Shown: one piece after another, positions 1 through 8,874 of the stretch
Layout of the letters: each line of letters starts with the position of its first letter
How positions within the stretch are numbered: position 1 is the first letter of the stretch
DNA from: Bacteroidia bacterium
GTDB taxonomy: Bacteria; Bacteroidota; Bacteroidia; Bacteroidales; Azobacteroidaceae
Direction: 5' to 3'
DNA: 30,405 nucleotides
Assembly: GCA_025996815.1 (NCBI GenBank)
Contig: BNTT01000026.1
Span: 1 to 30,405, forward strand
Program-made: the position numbers and the translations under genes
The notes under the pieces: model-generated
The model's input: only the letters and a program-made list of their open reading frames with translations
Databases searched by the model: none
What the model was told of the DNA's origin: nothing

Positions 1-123
1 TTAAACGGGGCAATACAAGAGTTAAAAACAATCGGAAGAGGTTACAGAAATACCGCTAATTTCAGAACGGCTATTCTCTTCTTTAACGGTGATTTAATGC
101 TCTTTCCACACAATTCCCAGTAG
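1..123 (+). CDS. ISL3-like transposase, C-terminal fragment cut by the window edge
   Basis: Frame 1 is open from base 1 to a TAG at 121-123 and encodes 40 residues. The piece contains GRGYRNTANFRTAILFF, which resembles the C-terminal end of ISL3-family (IS204/IS1001-like) DDE transposases, where a basic 'RGYRN..NF' segment precedes a hydrophobic strand. The start lies outside the window, so completeness cannot be judged. It points toward the end of the large alpha-2-macroglobulin gene, and the inverted repeat at 137-183 lies between them. The family call rests on a short motif only. Confidence 0.6.
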   Translation, partial: LNGAIQELKTIGRGYRNTANFRTAILFFNGDLMLFPHNSQ

Positions 124-136
124 AACCAAAAAAGAA

Positions 137-183
137 ATGATTATCCGCAATCATAATTTAGTGGTATGATTGCGGATAATCAT
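137..183. repeat. Perfect 19-bp inverted repeat; bidirectional terminator and member of a dispersed repeat family
   Basis: Arms 137-155 (ATGATTATCCGCAATCATA) and 165-183 are exact reverse complements around a 9-base loop. Read on the minus strand the hairpin is followed by a T-rich tract (TTTCTTTTTT), so it can terminate the alpha-2-macroglobulin transcript; on the plus strand it could end the transposase transcript. The 28 bases 156-183 recur, in part diverged, at 26123-26150, 27223-27250 and perhaps 29408-29435. Confidence 0.8.
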
Positions 184-202
184 ATTTATTTTCAATTCAG
201 CA

Positions 203-3200
203 TCATTTCACCACTTTCACCCTCCCTGCTGTCGTGCGGGCTTGCGCCGATGTGTCATACATCGCCTCGCACTGCACGGCGGGCAACACGAATGTGCCGA
301 TATAAGAGGCTTGCAGGCGGATTTTGAAGGTGGCACTTGCGCCGCGATTCAAATCGAAATAGGTGAGCACCCGGTCGTCTCGAATGTCGCGGTAGGTGTA
401 GTTGTTGGATTCGGGATTGTTGAAAATTTCCCAGCCTGATGGCAAAATATGTGTCAGAGCGATGTCGGTGTAGTTCTCGGTGGGGCTGATGTTTGTTACC
501 TTCACCGATGCCACAAAGTCGCTGCCCTGTTTCAGTTCCGAGATAGTGACGGAATTTCCGTTGTCGTTGAGATAGTTGATTTCCAATTTCAGATTGTTGG
601 AAATGGCAGACAACGTGTCCACTGCCGGTTTTGTTTTTGACACCAGCGCAACATACAGGAGTCCTTTCTCGTTGTTGGTGAGCGTGATTTTTCCTTCCAA
701 GGGGTTCTTTTTCAAATCGGTTTGAATCACCGCTTTGGACGACTTCACATTGTCCTGTTTTTTGCCGTTCAACGTCCACGCATATTTTATTTGTCCGGAT
801 GTTTTTTCAGCCAGTTGCCCCATCGCCACTAAGGCAAAGGCGGTCGATTGTGTGCTGAAATAGCTTTCGTCCGTCAGCGATTTCGACACACGTTGGGCGT
901 GTTTAAAGGCATCTTCCAGGTGATTTATCAGCACCAACGTTTCCAAAATAATCGCCTCGTCGCGCATACTCGACCCATAGGTGTTGCGACTGTAATAGGG
1001 CGCAATGCTGGTTGGGCGATTGAAGACCAAATCTTCCGCCACGCTCACCTTTCCGTCCACCGCATAAGCAGCAGCCAGCAGCCAGCGCGATTGTGTGTTC
1101 AAATCCTTGCTCTCTTTCATACGATTCATCGCTCCCAGTTCGGTTGCACCTGCCAACGCCAGCGTATAAAGTCGATAAGCCTGCGTGGCATCCGACGCGC
1201 CGGCTTGCACTTGCTTCACCTGCTCACTTTTCCAGCGTTTGAGTACGCCTTCGTTCACTTCATAGCCTTTTTCTTTCGCCTTGACGAGGAAGTGACCGGC
1301 ATAAATGGATACCCAATCATTGGCAATCGCGTTGCCGGGCCAATAGACAAAACCGCCGTTAGAAAGTTGCCGGGAATAGAGCGTCTGAATGGCTTGCGAC
1401 ACGTTGGTCTGAATATTTTTTTCCTCGTCGCTATTCAAGTCTTTGAACTGCGACAGATACAGCAGCGGAAACGCCCGCGAGGTTACCTGCTCGGAGCAAT
1501 AATTGCTGTAATTGTAAAGGAAATCAAATCGGCGCGAAATATCTACCGACGGAATGCGGGACGTTTCCAGCCGCACCCAATTGTCCTTGTTGTTGCTCGC
1601 CAACTGATACGCAAATTCGCCGGTTTCATCGACGTTCAGGAGTTTGGTGTCGGAAATAATCACCGGTGGATTGGGGTTGCGCACATCTATTTCAATGGTT
1701 TCGGTGGTGGAGAGACCATTCCCCGAAGCGGATATCGTCACCTTTTCCATGCCGGTAACCGATTTGGTTTTGAGGTTGAAATAGATGAGTTGGTCGCCTG
1801 CTTGGGAAAAATGCACTTTCTTTTGTGCGCTTTCGGTGAGCGTCAGCAAATCATTGGCGGTTTCTATCTTCACGGTTACGTCTTTTACGCCCGCTTCCAT
1901 TGCAAACACATTGACCGGCAAACTGATTTCTTCATCGGTGCTCAACACGCGCGGCAAAGAGGACAAAACCATCAATGGCGAGCGCACGGGGGTTGTTTTT
2001 TCGGCTTTCCCGTAGGCACCATCCTGTCCGGCAACCACCATCGTGCGCACCGACCCGACATACATCGGCAAAGAGAGGGTGTGCGAAGCCGTTTTTCCAC
2101 TGCCCAGCGCGAACGGTCCAATGAATTTCACCACGGGTTTGAACCGGTTGGCTTGCGTGTTGGCAGACTTCAATGCTTCATCGCCACCCACGCTAAACAG
2201 TCCGCCCAGAGTGCCGCCAAACGCCCCAATAACGTTGTCGTACATATCCCACGTGCGGATGCCCAAGGCTTCGCGCGCATAAAATTCCGACCACGGGTTG
2301 GGCGTTTTGAAATTCGTCAAATCCAATAAGCCATCGTCCACAATCGCCAGCGTGTAGGTCATCGGCTTACCGTCTTTCTCGCTCACCTCCACGGTGAAGG
2401 ACTGCTCCGGACGCAGCTCATCATTCATTTTGATTTGAGGATTGAGGAACGACTCTTTGTTCGTCACCGTAATCGGCACAAGTCCGTACATCCGTATCGG
2501 CAAATCGTTAACTGTCTGTGCGTGAGGCTGCAACAGGCTGATATGAATGTAGAAATTGGGGGTCATCTCTTTCGTAACGGTAAACGAATATTTGGTGTCG
2601 CCACTCTCTTGCATCGCCACCCAGTTGCGACTTATCACGTTGGAGCCGTTTTCCAAAGCCACCAAAGCCGTGCCTCCGCCCGAAGCGGGGATGATGACGG
2701 TGGCTTTTTCGCCTATTTCATACGCGGGTTTGTCGGTCGAAAAGGTCAGCATTTTGATGCCTTCGGGATTTTTTTTATCGGAGCGTCCGCGATATTCGGG
2801 CCAGTCGATATAGGCAAATCCGCCGGTCGCGTGTCCGCTTTCTTTGTCTTTGACATAGACCAAATAGCGTCCCCATTCGGGGTATTTCAGGGTATATTTG
2901 AAGCTCGTTTTGCCGCCGGTGGTCCTCAACGTGCCTTCTGCAACGGGTTTGTAGGATGAATTATTGACGTAGGAGGAAACGGATTCGGAGCTGTTTTCCC
3001 ACCACCAGCTCCAACTTACTTTGTAGATTTTGTATTCCAGATTGCTGCGGTCAACCGCTTTGCCATCGGCATTGAGGGTAACAACATCAAACGTGTTGGC
3101 AACATCTGTTTCAAGATATTTCCCCGCCGGCTGATTGAGATTAAGTCCCACATAGGAGCGGTAGGGCGAGAACGGGATGGTTTGCGTGGCGATGCTGGCA

Positions 3201-5686
3201 TCGCCGCCCGGCTCAAACACGCGCGTTACCAGCGTGGCGTTCAACATACCCGGTGCATTTTCCGCTTTGGGTGCTTTCAAGTTGAAACGGACAACGCCCG
3301 CTTCGTTGAGGGTGCCCGAAAAGATTTCGGTTTCGGAGGTCTCAAAGTCGTTTGCAGGCGCATTGAACAGGTATTTTTCATACCCTTTGAATTGCGTTTC
3401 CGTCCGCCGCAACGTCATTTCCACTTTGGCTTTCAGATTGTGAGCGATGGCACCCGTGAGCCACGCCGAAGAGAGGGTGACGGACGGTGCTTCTTTGTAG
3501 GCTTCGATTTTGGTTATCCCCAAATCCAGGTTCACTTTCAGCCGGTTGGGTTTGATTGTTTCGATGTGGAACGATTGGTGGAAGGATGTTCCGCCCACCC
3601 TGATGTAAGCATTCCACAACCCTGTGGGGTCGCTCGCTTTGGTTGGCACGGCAAAAGTATAAAAGCCGTTGACACCGGTGGTCGATGTTTGTTTCGTGTT
3701 GAACTGTCCCAACGGATTGTAGAGTTCAAACGAAACGGGGTGGTTAGCCGGAATGCGCTTGTCGGGGTCGAACAGCACGAAGGTGATGTGAAGCGTATCC
3801 CCCGGTCGCCACACGCCGCGCTCGCCGTAGATATAGCCTTTCAAGCCCTTGTCGATGGTTTTGCCGCCCGTATCAAAGCGGCTCAATGAATTGTTGCTGC
3901 CGTCCACCAGCCGCAGATAGGTTTTTTGTCCGTTGGATTCTGCCACCAGCACAAACGGTTTGCCTTTGGTTGGGACAACGGCGAAGCCCTCGGCATCGGT
4001 TGTCCCGCTCCCAATCGTTTGCAGTTGATAGTTGTAAACGGTGATTGCAGCATTGCCAACGGGTTTTGTGTCCAAAATATCGGCTACCGACACCCACAAT
4101 TTATTCTCGGAATTGGCTTTGGCAATCACGCCGAGATTGGACGACATCACATTGCAGACCACCTTTTTGCGGTTTCCCATATAGTAGGTTGGATGGCACG
4201 GATTGTCCGCCTCGTCGCTGTCATATTCGTCCCAATCGTAATCGCCGCTGCTGTAATAATAAGACGTTGGGGTGTCCCAAAACGACTGTTCTTTTTCGGT
4301 AATCTCTTCGGACACAATGCGTTGCAACGAGTTTCCGGCAGGCTTTTCGGCGGGTTCACCGAGCACCCGATTATCATCGCACGGATAGGTCGAATAGGCT
4401 TGCGTGAACGACAATTCGATGCGATAGATAGCTCCCGGTTGCTGTTTGAAGATGTTCGACAAATCAATAGCGTAGTTTTGCCAGGTGTCGAAAGTGTTGG
4501 TCGCATTGGTTAGCCACAGAGTTTTTTTGAACATCAGTCGCCCCACGCGGCGCAATTCGTCGGAGCCATCGAGGGCGTTGGCTTGCAAAAACGACAGGAT
4601 ATTATTTTCGTAAATCTGGATGATATTCAAATCCACCGCCCGAAGGCTCACCGCCCGAAAGGGGAGTTTGAGATTGGAGGAACTGGGCAGGATATTTCCT
4701 CCATTAATCAATTCGATTTGGGGTTTCGGCTGTTCGATGGTCAGTTCGGTCTCGTAAGCACGCGCTAAGGTGCCGCCACTGCTGTTTTTGATATTTTTAT
4801 TGACCGTTACCGTGGCTTTTCGGATGTTTTTGGGGTCAAAAAAGATGGTTACTATATTGTTTTGTGTCCGCGTAGTAAAATTTTTGATTTCAGGAATCGT
4901 AATCAGCCCCTTCACATTTTGGTTCGTAGAAAGCGGGTCGGAAAACACAATCTGAATACCATATTCCGGCTTATAAACCACTTCTGCCGAAAGCACGTTG
5001 AAGGCATCCATTGCCGGAATTTGCAGTGTTTGATATTTTTTCCCATCCACCGAAATCGTCAGTTGGAGGTTGGCAGAGGCAGCGATATTATTCACACGAA
5101 AAGAATATTTTTTTTCGTCGATGGCTTCAATGACCGGCGCAAGCGACTGGTTGTTGCTGAGCGCAAAGCGAAGCAATTTCTGCACCTTTTCCAACGTTGT
5201 GGGACTTCTGAAATGAATTTCTCCCGCAACAGACACCGTCTTGGAAGTGGCAATATCCAATGGAAACATGACAATAGTATAATCTGCTTCTTCAACATGA
5301 AATTGAAATTCAAAGGTATTGAGCCGTTTGTCAATATTTTTGAGAACTTTTCCAAGTTTGAACTGTGCCGTATAGGATTCGCCGTTTTTCAGGGCTTTCT
5401 CTTCCGGCACAAACTCGATGGTATGGCTGTTCAACCAATAGGCTTTCCCGTTCAGCGAGGGCGTAAAAGAAAACAGGTTGTCTTTCACCTCCATATTGGG
5501 TGTAACGCCATCCTGCGCCTCTACCAATTCAATCTGAACGGACGACGACACCGAGATTATCCCGCCCGTGTAGGCAGAAATATAAGGCGCAAACTCTTCA
5601 ACCGGCACCACCTCACGAGTGCCGCAAGTGCTCAAAGTTAGCGAAACAACGGTCGCAAACAGGCAATTCAAAAATATTCTTTTCAT
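203..5686 (-). CDS. Alpha-2-macroglobulin family lipoprotein
   Basis: A 1,827-residue bacterial alpha-2-macroglobulin: a periplasmic protease trap built of MG domains, a bait region and a thioester domain. The start at 5686 gives a lipoprotein signal (MKRIFLNCLF...LTLSTC) with lipobox Cys21; an in-frame ATG 14 codons upstream is rejected because it would sit on the promoter. The thioester signature CxEQ is intact as C-S-E-Q at about residues 1397-1400, followed by the helical thioester domain. Bacterial homologues are usually anchored in the inner membrane and are thought to trap proteases that breach the outer membrane. They often lie next to a penicillin-binding protein 1C gene, but none is seen here; downstream is a transposase remnant. 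Transcribed alone, divergently from the DUF4861 gene. Confidence 0.93.
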   Translation of the reverse strand: MKRIFLNCLFATVVSLTLSTCGTREVVPVEEFAPYISAYTGGIISVSSSVQIELVEAQDGVTPNMEVKDNLFSFTPSLNGKAYWLNSHTIEFVPEEKALKNGESYTAQFKLGKVLKNIDKRLNTFEFQFHVEEADYTIVMFPLDIATSKTVSVAGEIHFRSPTTLEKVQKLLRFALSNNQSLAPVIEAIDEKKYSFRVNNIAASANLQLTISVDGKKYQTLQIPAMDAFNVLSAEVVYKPEYGIQIVFSDPLSTNQNVKGLITIPEIKNFTTRTQNNIVTIFFDPKNIRKATVTVNKNIKNSSGGTLARAYETELTIEQPKPQIELINGGNILPSSSNLKLPFRAVSLRAVDLNIIQIYENNILSFLQANALDGSDELRRVGRLMFKKTLWLTNATNTFDTWQNYAIDLSNIFKQQPGAIYRIELSFTQAYSTYPCDDNRVLGEPAEKPAGNSLQRIVSEEITEKEQSFWDTPTSYYYSSGDYDWDEYDSDEADNPCHPTYYMGNRKKVVCNVMSSNLGVIAKANSENKLWVSVADILDTKPVGNAAITVYNYQLQTIGSGTTDAEGFAVVPTKGKPFVLVAESNGQKTYLRLVDGSNNSLSRFDTGGKTIDKGLKGYIYGERGVWRPGDTLHITFVLFDPDKRIPANHPVSFELYNPLGQFNTKQTSTTGVNGFYTFAVPTKASDPTGLWNAYIRVGGTSFHQSFHIETIKPNRLKVNLDLGITKIEAYKEAPSVTLSSAWLTGAIAHNLKAKVEMTLRRTETQFKGYEKYLFNAPANDFETSETEIFSGTLNEAGVVRFNLKAPKAENAPGMLNATLVTRVFEPGGDASIATQTIPFSPYRSYVGLNLNQPAGKYLETDVANTFDVVTLNADGKAVDRSNLEYKIYKVSWSWWWENSSESVSSYVNNSSYKPVAEGTLRTTGGKTSFKYTLKYPEWGRYLVYVKDKESGHATGGFAYIDWPEYRGRSDKKNPEGIKMLTFSTDKPAYEIGEKATVIIPASGGGTALVALENGSNVISRNWVAMQESGDTKYSFTVTKEMTPNFYIHISLLQPHAQTVNDLPIRMYGLVPITVTNKESFLNPQIKMNDELRPEQSFTVEVSEKDGKPMTYTLAIVDDGLLDLTNFKTPNPWSEFYAREALGIRTWDMYDNVIGAFGGTLGGLFSVGGDEALKSANTQANRFKPVVKFIGPFALGSGKTASHTLSLPMYVGSVRTMVVAGQDGAYGKAEKTTPVRSPLMVLSSLPRVLSTDEEISLPVNVFAMEAGVKDVTVKIETANDLLTLTESAQKKVHFSQAGDQLIYFNLKTKSVTGMEKVTISASGNGLSTTETIEIDVRNPNPPVIISDTKLLNVDETGEFAYQLASNNKDNWVRLETSRIPSVDISRRFDFLYNYSNYCSEQVTSRAFPLLYLSQFKDLNSDEEKNIQTNVSQAIQTLYSRQLSNGGFVYWPGNAIANDWVSIYAGHFLVKAKEKGYEVNEGVLKRWKSEQVKQVQAGASDATQAYRLYTLALAGATELGAMNRMKESKDLNTQSRWLLAAAYAVDGKVSVAEDLVFNRPTSIAPYYSRNTYGSSMRDEAIILETLVLINHLEDAFKHAQRVSKSLTDESYFSTQSTAFALVAMGQLAEKTSGQIKYAWTLNGKKQDNVKSSKAVIQTDLKKNPLEGKITLTNNEKGLLYVALVSKTKPAVDTLSAISNNLKLEINYLNDNGNSVTISELKQGSDFVASVKVTNISPTENYTDIALTHILPSGWEIFNNPESNNYTYRDIRDDRVLTYFDLNRGASATFKIRLQASYIGTFVLPAVQCEAMYDTSAQARTTAGRVKVVK

Positions 5687-5717
5687 ACTTTCAAAATTAT
5701 TAAGTTTTTTTTGGCGA

Positions 5718-5747
5718 CAAAGGTACAAAAAATATGCGGAATACCAA
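5718..5747 (-). promoter_or_regulatory. Promoter of the alpha-2-macroglobulin gene
   Basis: On the minus strand a TACCTTTG -7 box (5725 to 5718) is preceded, after 19 bp, by TTG (5747-5745). This is the Bacteroidota sigma-ABfr arrangement and lies 32 bp before the ATG at 5686. Confidence 0.75.
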
Positions 5748-5750
5748 CAC

Positions 5751-5780
5751 TTGTTTATTCAAAAAATTGTTGTAACTTTG
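5751..5780 (+). promoter_or_regulatory. Promoter of the DUF4861 lipoprotein gene
   Basis: TTG (5751-5753), 19-bp spacer, TAACTTTG (5773-5780), 26 bp before the ATG at 5807. It lies back to back with the alpha-2-macroglobulin promoter with only 3 bp between the two -33 elements, so one regulator could affect both. Confidence 0.75.
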
Positions 5781-5806
5781 CATCCAAATCATTTTCTAAA
5801 AAAGTC

Positions 5807-6916
5807 ATGAAAAAAATAATTTATGCTGTGTGCGCAGCGGTATTGCTGACCGCTTGCTCAAGTGAAGCCCAACGGCTGACTGTAACAAATCCCTGCGATT
5901 TCGACCGCCTGACCGATTTGGTCGAAATCCCTTTGGCGGACATCCAGTCGAAAAGAACCCTGAAAAAGGGGCAAGTGTATGAAGTGCGGAACAGTCGGCA
6001 CGAGATTATTCCCTCGCAGGTGACCTCCGATGCCAAGTTGCTTTTTCAAGCAGGGCTGAAAGCACGCGAAACGGCGACTTTCACCATCGGGGCAGGTCGC
6101 CCGCAGACTTTTGAGCCGAAGACCACCGGCTGGCTGGTGAAGGAACGTTTCGACGACTTCGCCTGGGAAAACGACCGCGTGGCATATCGCATCTATGGGC
6201 AGGCGTTAATCGCGAAGGATGGTCCCAGCAATGGTATCGACATCTGGTATAAACGCACCCCCGAACTGTTTATGAATCAACGCTATGAAGACGAACTCAA
6301 TGGTGTCGCGTCTTACCACAACGACAATGGTCAGGGCTTGGACAATTTTGACGTGAAGCGCACGCTGGGTGCCGGTGCGATGGCTCCCTACGTCGGAGGC
6401 GACCTCTGGCTGAACGAAAATTTTGTCTCTTCGGAGGTCTTCGACAATGGACCATTGCGCACCACTTTCCGGCTCATTTACAAGGACATAGAGGTGGAAG
6501 GCAAGCATTTTTCCGAAAGCCGCACAATATCTATTGATGCCGGCTCCCAACTGTCAAAAGTGATTCAGGAATATGGCTTTACGGAGCCGACGACTGTTGC
6601 CGCCGGCATCGTTATGCGTACTGCCGACGATGTTTTGTTCGTGGATACGAACAAGTATTTCATCGAAAAGGTTGAGCCAAAAACAACTAAGGTCGATGGC
6701 ATCTACATCGGGCTGGTCTTCCCGCAGGGAATAGAGAGCGTCGAGACAGCCTGTGGGCACGCATTGGCGACGACAACCAGCCAGCCGGGTCAGCCCGTGG
6801 TGTATTACACCGGATATGGCTGGTCGCAGTTTGGGTTTGCCGATGCCACCGCTTTTCAAACCTATCTTGGAAATTTTGTTGAAAGTTTGAAGCATCCTTT
6901 AATTATCAGCTATTAA
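5807..6916 (+). CDS. DUF4861 domain lipoprotein, possibly carbohydrate-related
   Basis: 369 residues. The ATG at 5807 starts a lipoprotein signal (MKKIIYAVCAAVLLTAC, Cys17 followed by SSEA); the longer reading frame begins upstream of the promoter. The body (TGWLVKERFDDFAWENDRVAY, then YKRTPELFMN and GAGAMAPYVGGDLWLNE) matches my memory of the DUF4861 family, whose members occur in Bacteroidota loci for acidic polysaccharide breakdown. That link is from family context only; no sugar-utilisation genes (susC/susD, glycosidases) flank it here. No catalytic residues can be assigned. The Cys-Ser-Ser start suggests a membrane-anchored periplasmic or surface location. It is probably monocistronic, since the next gene has its own promoter. 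Confidence 0.75.
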   Translation: MKKIIYAVCAAVLLTACSSEAQRLTVTNPCDFDRLTDLVEIPLADIQSKRTLKKGQVYEVRNSRHEIIPSQVTSDAKLLFQAGLKARETATFTIGAGRPQTFEPKTTGWLVKERFDDFAWENDRVAYRIYGQALIAKDGPSNGIDIWYKRTPELFMNQRYEDELNGVASYHNDNGQGLDNFDVKRTLGAGAMAPYVGGDLWLNENFVSSEVFDNGPLRTTFRLIYKDIEVEGKHFSESRTISIDAGSQLSKVIQEYGFTEPTTVAAGIVMRTADDVLFVDTNKYFIEKVEPKTTKVDGIYIGLVFPQGIESVETACGHALATTTSQPGQPVVYYTGYGWSQFGFADATAFQTYLGNFVESLKHPLIISY

Positions 6917-6919
6917 GTA

Positions 6920-6950
6920 TTGCCTGTTTAAAAAATTATTACTACCTTTG
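6920..6950 (+). promoter_or_regulatory. Promoter of the winged-helix regulator
   Basis: TTG (6920-6922), 20-bp spacer, TACCTTTG (6943-6950), 26 bp before the ATG at 6977. It starts within 4 bp of the preceding stop codon. Confidence 0.75.
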
Positions 6951-6976
6951 CAAATTGTTAGTATTATGTTTATGTT

Positions 6977-7369
6977 ATGAAGGCATTTATTGAAAGTAAA
7001 TTTGGCAAATTGTTGGGGAAAGAAACGCTTTACGACGAGATGATGACAGACGATTATCGGGCGAAAATTGGGCAATATTCCTTGAATGAGGAGCGCAGCA
7101 CCCTCGCGTTTGCAGACAAAAATCCGCGGACGCTCTCTCCCCGTGAGTGTCAGGTGCTTGGCATCCTTTGCCGGCACACGGAAAAGTTGGTGAACAGAGA
7201 GTTGTTGCTAAGTAACTGCTGGCAAAGCAGTTCGGTGTATGCGTCGCGCAGTTTGGACATTTTTATCTGCCGCCTGCGCAAGCGGCTCATTGCCGACCCC
7301 CGGGTGAAAATCCTCACGATTCGTGGCAAGGGTTTTATTTTGACTGCCAACTATCGGCAGGATGATTAG
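6977..7369 (+). CDS. Orphan OmpR/PhoB-type winged-helix DNA-binding protein
   Basis: 130 residues. The C-terminal ~75 residues (LSPRECQVLGILCRH..., RSLDIFICRLRKRL, RVKILTIRGKGFIL) form a complete trans_reg_C winged helix of the kind found in two-component response regulators: the recognition helix lies in the SLDIFICRLRKRL segment and the wing in the IRGKGF turn. There is no receiver domain. The first ~50 residues (MKAFIESKFGKLLGKETLYD...) resemble only a linker, so phosphorylation control is not expected. It may regulate its neighbours, but nothing in the sequence identifies a target or a ligand. It has its own promoter and converges on the OmpA-type gene. Confidence 0.85.
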   Translation: MKAFIESKFGKLLGKETLYDEMMTDDYRAKIGQYSLNEERSTLAFADKNPRTLSPRECQVLGILCRHTEKLVNRELLLSNCWQSSSVYASRSLDIFICRLRKRLIADPRVKILTIRGKGFILTANYRQDD

Positions 7370-7416
7370 TGCGGTGATAAACCCCGCAGCCGATACCCAA
7401 GTGATTGGCTGAATTT

Positions 7417-8874
7417 TTATTCATCCACCACAACTATCACCGCGCGGCGGTTTCTTCGCCGGTTTTCTTCGTTGGTGTTGGGGAAGAGGGGCTCTGTGCT
7501 TGATTTGCCGACTATTTCGGTAACCACTGTGGCGGGGATGCCTTTTTCGAGCATATATTCTGCGACGATTTCGGCGCGCTCGTTTCCCAATTCCATATTG
7601 CGCTCATCTGTGCCAATGTCGCACGTGTGTCCTTCTATTCGGACTTGCAGTTCGGGGTATTTTTTTAATATGCGCGCTTTTTCGTCCAATCGCCTTTTGA
7701 GGTAGAGGACTTCTGCGTCCACTGCGGCTCGGCTTTCGTCGCGCAGGTCGCTTTTGTTGAGTTCAAAATTTATTGGCTGTTGCAGCCGCTTCACATCTTC
7801 AATTTTTTCTTCACTCCACCCTTGTTTGGTGGTGGCGGTGTCGATGGGGGCGGCGGCGATTATCGGTGGCGGGGTGTCTTCGGGTGGGGGTGGCGGGGTG
7901 GTGGCGGGTGGTGGGGTGTCTGGATTGGGTTTGCGATGAATTTTCCCGAATGCCAGCGTTATTCTTATGCCCACAGACATTGGCGACAGCACCATTTTAT
8001 CAACAAATGATTTGTTGTCGTTCGCTGTTTTTGCAAAAAAACTGCCGGCAGGTTGGTAGTTAGCATCTTTATCAGGGTAGTGGGCGTTGTAATCAATGAA
8101 TTTGTCTTTCTCATTGACTTTCGCATTTTCTATTGCAACATCTATCTTATTTAGCCCATAATCAATGTAAGCACCCGTGTAGAGCGACCAATTCTGCGTC
8201 AGTTTCCATTTCCTGCCTGCTTCGGCGGAGGCAAAAAACACGGGTTTCGATTGCGTGAGGCTCCCCGTGTTGCTAAGTCCCTGAAATGTGCCAAACCCCA
8301 TAAATTTAGGTGCCTCTATTGGGGAGCCGTAGCCATCAATCTTGCCCGATGCTTGCAGTTTGTCTAAGCGACCGTTGTAGGTGATGGAGCCGAGCGGAAA
8401 TCCGGCTTTACCTCCGAGTTCGGCATAAAACTTGCCTACTTCAAAGTGTAGCATAAGCGGGATAGTGAGAAAGGTGGCTCGTTGCTTTTCGGTGTAACCG
8501 GTGGCGGTGTAGTTATATTTAAAATTGTCGGCTATTCCGTCTACTCCATCGGAGGTTCGATATTCTTCTCCGAATGTTGGCAGGGCGTATTTGCTGTTAA
8601 AGAAGGCGGCGCTTGCACCGGTAGAAATGCCCCAGTGAGGGTTAAAGAAAAAGGTGTAGCCCACACCAAAATCGAAACCGAAGCCGAATTTATAGCTGCC
8701 CACGTTGGGCGACGAACTCCACAACGAAGAAAATCCGCCTCCGGCGTGGATAGAAAATTGATGCCGGACAAACGGCACTGTATCTGCCTCTGCCTCTGCC
8801 TCTGATTGAGCGGTGGCGTTACCTGCGCCGACCAATACAAAAAACAATATACCCAAAAATCCACCTCTATTCAT
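7417..8874 (-). CDS. OmpA family outer-membrane protein with N-terminal barrel
   Basis: 485 residues: signal peptide (MNRGGFLGILFFVLVGAGNA), a beta-barrel region of about 290 residues rich in Gly and aromatic residues, a proline-rich linker (about residues 313-345), and a C-terminal OmpA-like peptidoglycan-binding domain (INFELNKSDLRD, VRIEGHTCDIGT, LGNERAEIVAEYM, RRNRRAVIVV). The usual Asp of the GHTD motif is shifted one place (GHTCD), a form I recall as common in Bacteroidota. It probably links the outer membrane to the cell wall. Its ATG overlaps the TGA of the upstream T9SS gene by 4 bases (8871-8874), so the two are translationally coupled. A (TCTGCC)3 hexanucleotide repeat at 8783-8804 encodes the acidic EAEAEA stretch after the signal peptide. 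Confidence 0.9.
   Translation of the reverse strand: MNRGGFLGILFFVLVGAGNATAQSEAEAEADTVPFVRHQFSIHAGGGFSSLWSSSPNVGSYKFGFGFDFGVGYTFFFNPHWGISTGASAAFFNSKYALPTFGEEYRTSDGVDGIADNFKYNYTATGYTEKQRATFLTIPLMLHFEVGKFYAELGGKAGFPLGSITYNGRLDKLQASGKIDGYGSPIEAPKFMGFGTFQGLSNTGSLTQSKPVFFASAEAGRKWKLTQNWSLYTGAYIDYGLNKIDVAIENAKVNEKDKFIDYNAHYPDKDANYQPAGSFFAKTANDNKSFVDKMVLSPMSVGIRITLAFGKIHRKPNPDTPPPATTPPPPPEDTPPPIIAAAPIDTATTKQGWSEEKIEDVKRLQQPINFELNKSDLRDESRAAVDAEVLYLKRRLDEKARILKKYPELQVRIEGHTCDIGTDERNMELGNERAEIVAEYMLEKGIPATVVTEIVGKSSTEPLFPNTNEENRRRNRRAVIVVVDE

Noticed and set aside
848..2329. A 493-codon plus-strand frame opposite the alpha-2-macroglobulin gene
   Set aside because: It is the mirror of a strongly supported gene, rich in Arg/His/Gln with no domain or promoter.
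7754..8063. Glycine/tryptophan-rich plus-strand frames
   Set aside because: They are reverse readings of the proline-rich linker of the OmpA-type gene.
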